Notes under the pieces: model-generated
Told to the model about the DNA's origin: nothing
Databases searched by the model: none
The model's input: only the letters and a program-made list of their open reading frames with translations
Assembly (NCBI GenBank): GCA_910585265.1
Contig: CAJUCA010000088.1
Location: 1-7,729, forward strand
Length of the DNA: 7,729 nt
Source: an uncultured Oscillospiraceae bacterium
Lineage (GTDB): Bacteria > Bacillota > Clostridia > Oscillospirales > Oscillospiraceae
Direction of reading: 5' to 3'
Made by a program: the position numbers and the translations under genes
Shown here: positions 4,394 through 7,729 of the stretch, piece by piece
Numbering within the stretch: the first letter of the stretch is position 1
How the letters are laid out: each line of letters opens with the position of its first letter

Positions 4394-6889
4394 ATGAAAA
4401 AATTCGGCAGACGTTTGACGGCGGCCGCGCTGGCCCTTGCTCTGGCGGCGGGGCTGGCCCCCCGGGCCCTGGCGTCCTGGGCCTTGGGCGAGGAAAAGGT
4501 GGAGCGCACTGTCCAGCTGGCGGCGGGCACATCTCTTACCACCCAAAGCCTCTGGTCGGCGTCCAAAAGCGACCTGCGCACGGAGCATTACATTACATAT
4601 GATCCCACCAGCGGCGTGAAGCCCATGGTGTTCAGCGGAACGTACGTGGCCAGCACCAACACCGTGGCCTCCGCCGCCGCCCAGCTGGAGGCCCAGGGGA
4701 AGCGGGTGACGGCGGCGGTGAACGGCAGCTGGTTTAACCCTGACGGCACCATCGTGGGTATGCTGGTGACGGACGGGGTGGTGCGCTCCCTGGACGTGGA
4801 GAACTACGCCCTGCTGGGCTTTACCCAGGACGGCCGCGCCTTCATTGACGAGCGTGAAATCATCAAAAACGCCGCGTGGCAGAAGGCGGACGGCTCTGCC
4901 GTTTCCACCCCGCTGGCGGGCTTCAACGCCTACCGCCACTCCAAATACCTGGGCGGGCTGTACCTCTACAACCAGGACTTTGCCTCCCGGGTGTCCAGTG
5001 GCGGGCCCTGCGTGTACGCCATTCTCCGGCCCCTGGACGGCAGCGTGATGAAGCTGAACAGCTCGCTGAGCCTGGAGGTGGTGTCGGTGGCCGATACCAC
5101 CCAGGAGGGCGTGAGCTTTAACGGCACCATCCCCGAGGGCTGTTATATGCTGTACGCCGAGGATCACGACAACGCCGCCCTGCTGGACGCCCTGCGGGAG
5201 CTGACCGAGGGCCGGAAAATCACCGTGACGGCGGGAGGCGTCAGCGAACAGTGGAAGGACGGGGCCTATGGCATCAGCAGCCTGTACCCCATGCTGCGGG
5301 AGGGGCAGATCGTCCCCAACCTGCCCACCGCCGCCAGCCCCCGCACCGCCGTGGGCATCAAGGCGGACGGCACGGTGGTCTTTTACACCATTGACGGGCG
5401 GCAGAGCGGCTATTCCGTGGGGGCCGCCTACGCCCAGATAGCGGAGCGTCTCCAAGAGCTGGGCTGTGTGTCCGCCGTCGCGCTGGACGGCGGCGGCTCC
5501 ACCAACCTGGGGGCCACCCTGCCGGGGAGCACTGGCTTTGCCATTTTGAACAAGCCCTCCACCGTTGGACGGCGGGTGAACAACTCCATCCTGCTGGTGA
5601 CCGACGACCCCGAAGCCGCTGGCATGGCCCCCGGGGCCTACGTGGACGCCAAAACCCAGGTGGTGCTGGCCGGGGCCGAGCTTCCGGTGACCGCCACCGC
5701 CTATGACGGGGCGGGCCTGCCCGCGCCGGATCAGCCCCTGACCTGGACGGCCACCGGGGGGACCATCGCCCCGGGGACAGGCAATGCCGCCGTCTACACC
5801 GCCGGAAGCGCGGCGGGAACCTACGCCATCTCCGCCGCCGAATCCGGACAGGGGGCCCTGCCCGTGCGGGTGGTGGACAGCCTGAGCCGCCTCCGGGTGT
5901 CCAAGGAGGGTTCCACCGCCCAGCTGGCCTCGCTGACGGTGGAGCCGGGGGACGTGGTGGAGCTCACCGCCACGGGGCAGTGGTGGAACCTGCCGGTGTC
6001 CATGGGCGACGGGGACGTGACCTGGACGGCGGATCCCGACATCGGGACCATTGACGAGACAGGCCGTTTCACGGCGGCGGGGAAGAACGCCAAGGGTGCC
6101 ATCACCGCCACCGCCGGGGGCAGGACGGTGACCATCCCGGTGACGGTGAACCGGGGCGACCCCTTCGTGGATATCGCGGGCCACTGGAGCGCGCCCTATG
6201 TGAACAAGCTGTACGACATGGAGCTGACCACGGGCTATCAGCAGCCCGACGGCACCTACATCTTCAAGCCTAACGGCAACCTGTCCCGGGGGGAGCTGGT
6301 GGCGTTTATCAGCCGCCTGCTGAACGTGGACACGGACAAGTACCAGGACGTAGTCCTGCCCTTCGCGGACACCTCCGGCATCCCCAGCTGGGTGCTGCCC
6401 CATGTAAAGGCCATGTACGCCCTGAAGGTGTTTGAGGGCACCAGAGTGTCGGGCCAGATCTACGCCAACCTGAGCAGTCCCATCAGCCGGGAGGAGGCCA
6501 TGACCCTGCTGGGCCGGGTGCTGGCGAACCAAGCCAAGCACGACCTGTCCTCCTTCGGGGACGCCGGCCAGGTGGGCGGCTGGGCCAAGCCCTACGTGGA
6601 GACCCTGGTGTCCCTGGGCATTGTGGAGGGCAGCGGCGGCCTGCTGCGGCCCAAGGACAACATCACCCGGGGGGAGGCGGCCAAGCTGCTGGTGTCCGTG
6701 TCCGCCCTGGACAAGGCGGAGCTGACCCCCAGGCCCGGCCTGACGGAGCCGCCGGAGCAGCAGCCCGCGGTGGACCCCAACGGTCCCTTCGTGACCCCCA
6801 CGGAACGCCCGGACTACGGCAATGAGAAGCCGCCCCAGACGGTGGACCCGGACTTTGATCCGCTGGATGAGAACTGGCTGTTTGGATGA
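4394..6889 (+). CDS. Secreted SLH-domain protein with phosphodiester glycosidase (NAGPA) domain
   Basis: This 831-residue exported multidomain protein has no settled gene name. Residues 1-27 are a Sec signal peptide: basic MKKFGRR, an Ala/Leu core, and a likely cut after ALA. About 70-405 resembles the NAGPA / DUF2233 phosphodiester glycosidase family, with NGSWFNPDG (110-118), ASPRTAVGIKADG (314-326) and DGGGSTNL (365-372). Two Ig/Big-like modules follow at about 415-495 and 496-586. Three SLH repeats at about 590-646, 655-716 and 719-773 should anchor it non-covalently to cell-wall polymers. The last 58 residues are rich in Pro, Asp and Glu and end in DPLDENWLFG. ATG4394 is chosen for AAAGGAGG 5 nt upstream and because it starts the signal peptide; the frame opens at 4343 but would bury that signal. 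The family hydrolyses glycosyl phosphodiesters; the likely target here is a surface glycan or teichoic-acid-like polymer (inference). Confidence 0.88.
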   Translation: MKKFGRRLTAAALALALAAGLAPRALASWALGEEKVERTVQLAAGTSLTTQSLWSASKSDLRTEHYITYDPTSGVKPMVFSGTYVASTNTVASAAAQLEAQGKRVTAAVNGSWFNPDGTIVGMLVTDGVVRSLDVENYALLGFTQDGRAFIDEREIIKNAAWQKADGSAVSTPLAGFNAYRHSKYLGGLYLYNQDFASRVSSGGPCVYAILRPLDGSVMKLNSSLSLEVVSVADTTQEGVSFNGTIPEGCYMLYAEDHDNAALLDALRELTEGRKITVTAGGVSEQWKDGAYGISSLYPMLREGQIVPNLPTAASPRTAVGIKADGTVVFYTIDGRQSGYSVGAAYAQIAERLQELGCVSAVALDGGGSTNLGATLPGSTGFAILNKPSTVGRRVNNSILLVTDDPEAAGMAPGAYVDAKTQVVLAGAELPVTATAYDGAGLPAPDQPLTWTATGGTIAPGTGNAAVYTAGSAAGTYAISAAESGQGALPVRVVDSLSRLRVSKEGSTAQLASLTVEPGDVVELTATGQWWNLPVSMGDGDVTWTADPDIGTIDETGRFTAAGKNAKGAITATAGGRTVTIPVTVNRGDPFVDIAGHWSAPYVNKLYDMELTTGYQQPDGTYIFKPNGNLSRGELVAFISRLLNVDTDKYQDVVLPFADTSGIPSWVLPHVKAMYALKVFEGTRVSGQIYANLSSPISREEAMTLLGRVLANQAKHDLSSFGDAGQVGGWAKPYVETLVSLGIVEGSGGLLRPKDNITRGEAAKLLVSVSALDKAELTPRPGLTEPPEQQPAVDPNGPFVTPTERPDYGNEKPPQTVDPDFDPLDENWLFG

Positions 6890-6901
6890 CGCGCGAAAAC
6901 G

Positions 6902-6942
6902 AACCGGGAGGCGGAGCCTGTGCTCCGCCTCCCGGTTTGTTT
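6902..6942 (+). terminator. Strong intrinsic terminator of the SLH gene
   Basis: AACCGGGAGGCGGAG (6902-6916) and CTCCGCCTCCCGGTT (6923-6937) form a perfect 15-bp stem with loop CCTGTG, followed by TGTTTG. It starts 12 nt after the SLH gene's stop codon. The IS200 element begins within about 20 nt to its right. Confidence 0.88.
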
Positions 6943-6954
6943 GATGCTTTAGCT

Positions 6955-7012
6955 AAATAAAACCCCTGGTTCTACCAGGGGAGAATAAAAAGCCTTGGCA
7001 AATAAAACCCCC
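6955..7012 (+). repeat. 12-nt direct repeat in the IS200 left end
   Basis: AAATAAAACCCC occurs at 6955-6966 and again at 7000-7011. In the first copy CCCC is the 5' arm of the left-end hairpin. In the second copy the segment TAAAACCCCC can pair with the tnpA ribosome binding site. The two copies therefore begin two different RNA foldbacks. Confidence 0.75.
6963..6981 (+). terminator. IS200 left-end hairpin, possible read-through terminator
   Basis: CCCCTGGT (6963-6970) and ACCAGGGG (6974-6981) form a perfect 8-bp stem with a TCT loop. In IS200/IS605 elements such left-end hairpins are recognised by TnpA as single-stranded DNA, and in IS200 a left-end stem-loop also blocks incoming transcription. 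An A-run rather than a T-run follows on this strand, so a recognition role is better supported here than termination. Confidence 0.6.
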
Positions 7013-7022
7013 ATGATATAGT
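6995..7022 (+). promoter_or_regulatory. Predicted internal tnpA promoter (extended -10)
   Basis: TTGGCA (6995-7000), a 16-bp spacer and TATAGT (7017-7022) preceded by TGA (extended -10) give a plausible sigma-A promoter with a start near 7029. A transcript from here would begin inside the foldback loop and would lack the strand at 7003-7019 that can cover the ribosome binding site. Confidence 0.55.
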
Positions 7023-7067
7023 GATGACGGTTAGCCGACCAAATCACCAAAATATCAGGAGGTTTTA
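7003..7067 (+). promoter_or_regulatory. RNA foldback sequestering the tnpA ribosome binding site
   Basis: TAAAACCCCC (7003-7012) pairs with GGAGGTTTTA (7058-7067) at 9 of 10 positions. After one bulged A the stem continues with TGATAT (7014-7019) against ATATCA (7052-7057). Inside the loop GTGAT (7021-7025) can pair with ATCAC (7043-7047), around a small CGG/CCG tip. The AGGAGG at 7057-7062 is fully buried. IS200 is known to sequester its tnpA ribosome binding site in a stem-loop, which supports this reading. Confidence 0.7.
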
Positions 7068-7073
7068 AACAAA

Positions 7074-7541
7074 ATGAAAAATGAGCTGAAACATACTGCA
7101 CATTCGAGTTATCGATGTGAGTATCATGTAGTGTTTGCACCGAAGTATAGACGAAAAGTGATATACGGAGAGATAAAGAGTGATATAGGGGTAATACTGC
7201 GGAAATTGTGTAATGAGATGAAGGTAGAAATCATAGAAGCAGAGGCGTGCCCGGATCATATCCATATGCTGGTGAGCATTCCACCGTACATGAGTATAGC
7301 ACAATTTGTGGGGACGCTCAAGAGTAAAAGTGCACTGATGATATTTGACAGACACGCAAATCTGAAATACAGATATGGGAATCGAAATTTCTGGTGCAGA
7401 GGGTACTATGTGGACACAGTTGGAAAGAACGAAAAAATGATACGGGAATATATCCGAAACCAGCTGGAAGAGGACTATACGAGCGACCAGGTTTCGCTGA
7501 AGGAATTCAGAGACCCGTTCACGGGTGAAAAGCGAAAGTAG
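7074..7541 (+). CDS. tnpA: IS200-type transposase TnpA (Y1 HUH nuclease)
   Basis: This complete 155-residue transposase of the IS200/IS605 family cuts and rejoins single-stranded DNA at the element's ends through a covalent tyrosine-DNA link. Signatures are YHVVFAPKYRRKVIYGE (about 17-33), the metal-binding HIH of DHIHMLVSIPP (62-64) and FWCRGYYVDTVG (about 106-117). The probable catalytic tyrosine is Tyr126 in MIREYI, followed by N and Q in RNQ. Length matches family members (about 130-155), and no frameshift or stop is visible, so the enzyme should be active. Its ribosome binding site AGGAGG lies 11 nt before ATG7074, a slightly long spacing, inside a foldback expected to hold translation low. 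Low GC and AGA/ATA-rich codons set it apart from neighbouring genes. Confidence 0.95.
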   Translation: MKNELKHTAHSSYRCEYHVVFAPKYRRKVIYGEIKSDIGVILRKLCNEMKVEIIEAEACPDHIHMLVSIPPYMSIAQFVGTLKSKSALMIFDRHANLKYRYGNRNFWCRGYYVDTVGKNEKMIREYIRNQLEEDYTSDQVSLKEFRDPFTGEKRK

Positions 7542-7552
7542 GCAAAAACAAA

Positions 7553-7571
7553 CAGCCACTTTCAGTGGCTG
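7553..7571 (+). terminator. Hairpin just after tnpA
   Basis: CAGCCACT (7553-7560) and AGTGGCTG (7564-7571) form a perfect 8-bp stem with loop TTC, starting 12 nt after the tnpA stop. No T-run follows, so termination is uncertain. It may act as a 3'-end structure of the tnpA message or as part of the element's right end. Confidence 0.5.
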
Positions 7572-7599
7572 CCTGTAATAGTGATGCGTTGGTAAACCA

Positions 7600-7645
7600 T
7601 CAGTACCCCTTTGAGGGGTCAGCAAGTACTGACCCCTCTGGGGTC
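7600..7645. repeat. Overlapping, alternately pairing palindromes in the IS200 right end
   Basis: Two small hairpins, ACCCCT/AGGGGT (7605-7619) and GACCCC/GGGGTC (7631-7645), compete with a stronger one, GAGGGGTCAG (7613-7622) with CTGACCCCTC (7629-7638), a perfect 10-bp stem. TCAGTAC (7600-7606) can also pair with GTACTGA (7626-7632). Not all of these can form at once, so the segment has at least two exclusive folds as RNA or single-stranded DNA. Confidence 0.75.
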
Positions 7646-7650
7646 TGAGC

Positions 7651-7674
7651 AAACCACTAGTTTACTAGTGGTTT
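7651..7674. repeat. IS200 right-end hairpin
   Basis: AAACCACTAG (7651-7660) and CTAGTGGTTT (7665-7674) form a perfect 10-bp stem with loop TTTA. It is the last hairpin before sequence that no longer resembles the element, and it is the best candidate for the right-end structure bound by TnpA. The right cleavage site would be expected a few bases beyond it, in TTCAGGC (7674-7680). Confidence 0.65.
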
Positions 7675-7684
7675 TCAGGCTGTC

Positions 7685-7714
7685 GAAAAAGTCTGCCGAG
7701 GGGCAGACTTTTTC
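7685..7714. terminator. Bidirectional intrinsic terminator at the right edge
   Basis: GAAAAAGTCTGCC (7685-7697) and GGCAGACTTTTTC (7702-7714) form a perfect 13-bp stem with a 4-nt loop, with an A-run and a T-run at its foot. It can terminate in either direction. It lies outside the probable IS end and may belong to host genes beyond the window. The final bases, ACGAGGTAA, contain a ribosome-binding-site-like GAGGT, but no gene start is seen. Confidence 0.75.
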
Positions 7715-7729
7715 ATATAAACGAGGTAA

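Larger units (their letters stand above)
6955..7680 (+). mobile_element. IS200-type insertion sequence (IS200/IS605 family, tnpA only)
   Basis: One intact tnpA gene lies between hairpin-forming ends without terminal inverted repeats, the IS200 layout; no tnpB is present. The left end holds a hairpin at 6963-6981 and an RNA foldback over the tnpA ribosome binding site. The right end holds nested palindromes (7600-7645) and a 10-bp hairpin at 7651-7674. The whole segment is much richer in A and T than its neighbours and its gene uses many AGA, ATA and AAA codons, which marks it as acquired. The exact ends are approximate, because this family leaves no target duplication and the cleavage sites cannot be read without an empty-site comparison. 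It sits just beyond the SLH gene's terminator, so it disrupts no gene visible here. Confidence 0.85.

Noticed and set aside
4379..6541. 720-codon minus-strand open frame opposite the SLH gene
   Set aside because: It is rich in Gly, His, Gln and Val and lacks any family signature. It mirrors the third-position GC bias of the real plus-strand gene.
7065..7652. 195-codon minus-strand open frame opposite IS200 tnpA
   Set aside because: No recognisable domain is present, and it is opposite an intact transposase. An antisense RNA of IS200 is possible, but a protein is not supported.
7600..7674. CRISPR-like array in the palindromic right end
   Set aside because: The palindromes differ in sequence and spacing and there are no regular repeats with unique spacers. 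They are better explained as IS right-end structures.

Overview
The window looks like a chromosomal segment of a GC-rich anaerobic member of the Bacillota, most likely a gut Clostridia of the Oscillospiraceae type (Flavonifractor/Lawsonibacter/Oscillibacter-like). This is inferred from GC-rich genes that still use strong AGGAGG-type ribosome binding sites and TTGACA/TATAAT-type promoters with 17-bp spacers, from a secreted S-layer-homology (SLH) protein, and from an AT-rich IS200-type insertion. The species cannot be fixed from the sequence alone.

Layout. Positions 1-156 are AT-rich and carry no recognisable gene, only hairpins downstream of a minus-strand tRNA-Pro(UGG) (157-232). Between this tRNA and trmB (233-443) lie apparent tRNA debris and two interlocked divergent promoters, one firing left into the tRNA and one firing right into trmB. 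The rightward operon holds a TrmB tRNA m7G46 methyltransferase fused to a C-terminal GNAT acetyltransferase domain (444-1610), then a separate GNAT acetyltransferase overlapping it by 4 nt (1607-2062). A bidirectional terminator (2063-2103) separates this operon from the convergent minus-strand trhA/hemolysin III membrane-protein gene (2110-2838). trhA and the heme chaperone gene hemW (3027-4253) are divergent, and each has a near-consensus promoter. Next comes a large exported protein (4394-6889): signal peptide, phosphodiester glycosidase (NAGPA) domain, two Ig-like modules, three SLH repeats and a proline-rich acidic tail. A strong terminator follows it.

The right end (about 6955-7680) is an IS200-type element carrying only tnpA (Y1/HUH transposase). 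Its left end has a hairpin and a long RNA foldback covering the tnpA ribosome binding site. A predicted extended -10 promoter sits so that the element's own transcript would lack the sequestering strand. Its right end has alternately pairing palindromes and a terminal hairpin. A further terminator (7685-7714) ends the window.

Functional links. The left third is about tRNA: a tRNA gene and a tRNA-modifying enzyme share a promoter region, and the enzyme is fused and operonic with acetyltransferases. The middle genes are ordinary housekeeping genes (membrane protein, heme delivery). The SLH protein is a cell-surface enzyme, and the IS sits just past its terminator. The two observations most worth a second look are the interlocked tRNA-Pro/trmB-GNAT promoters and the read-through-sensing leader of the IS200 element.
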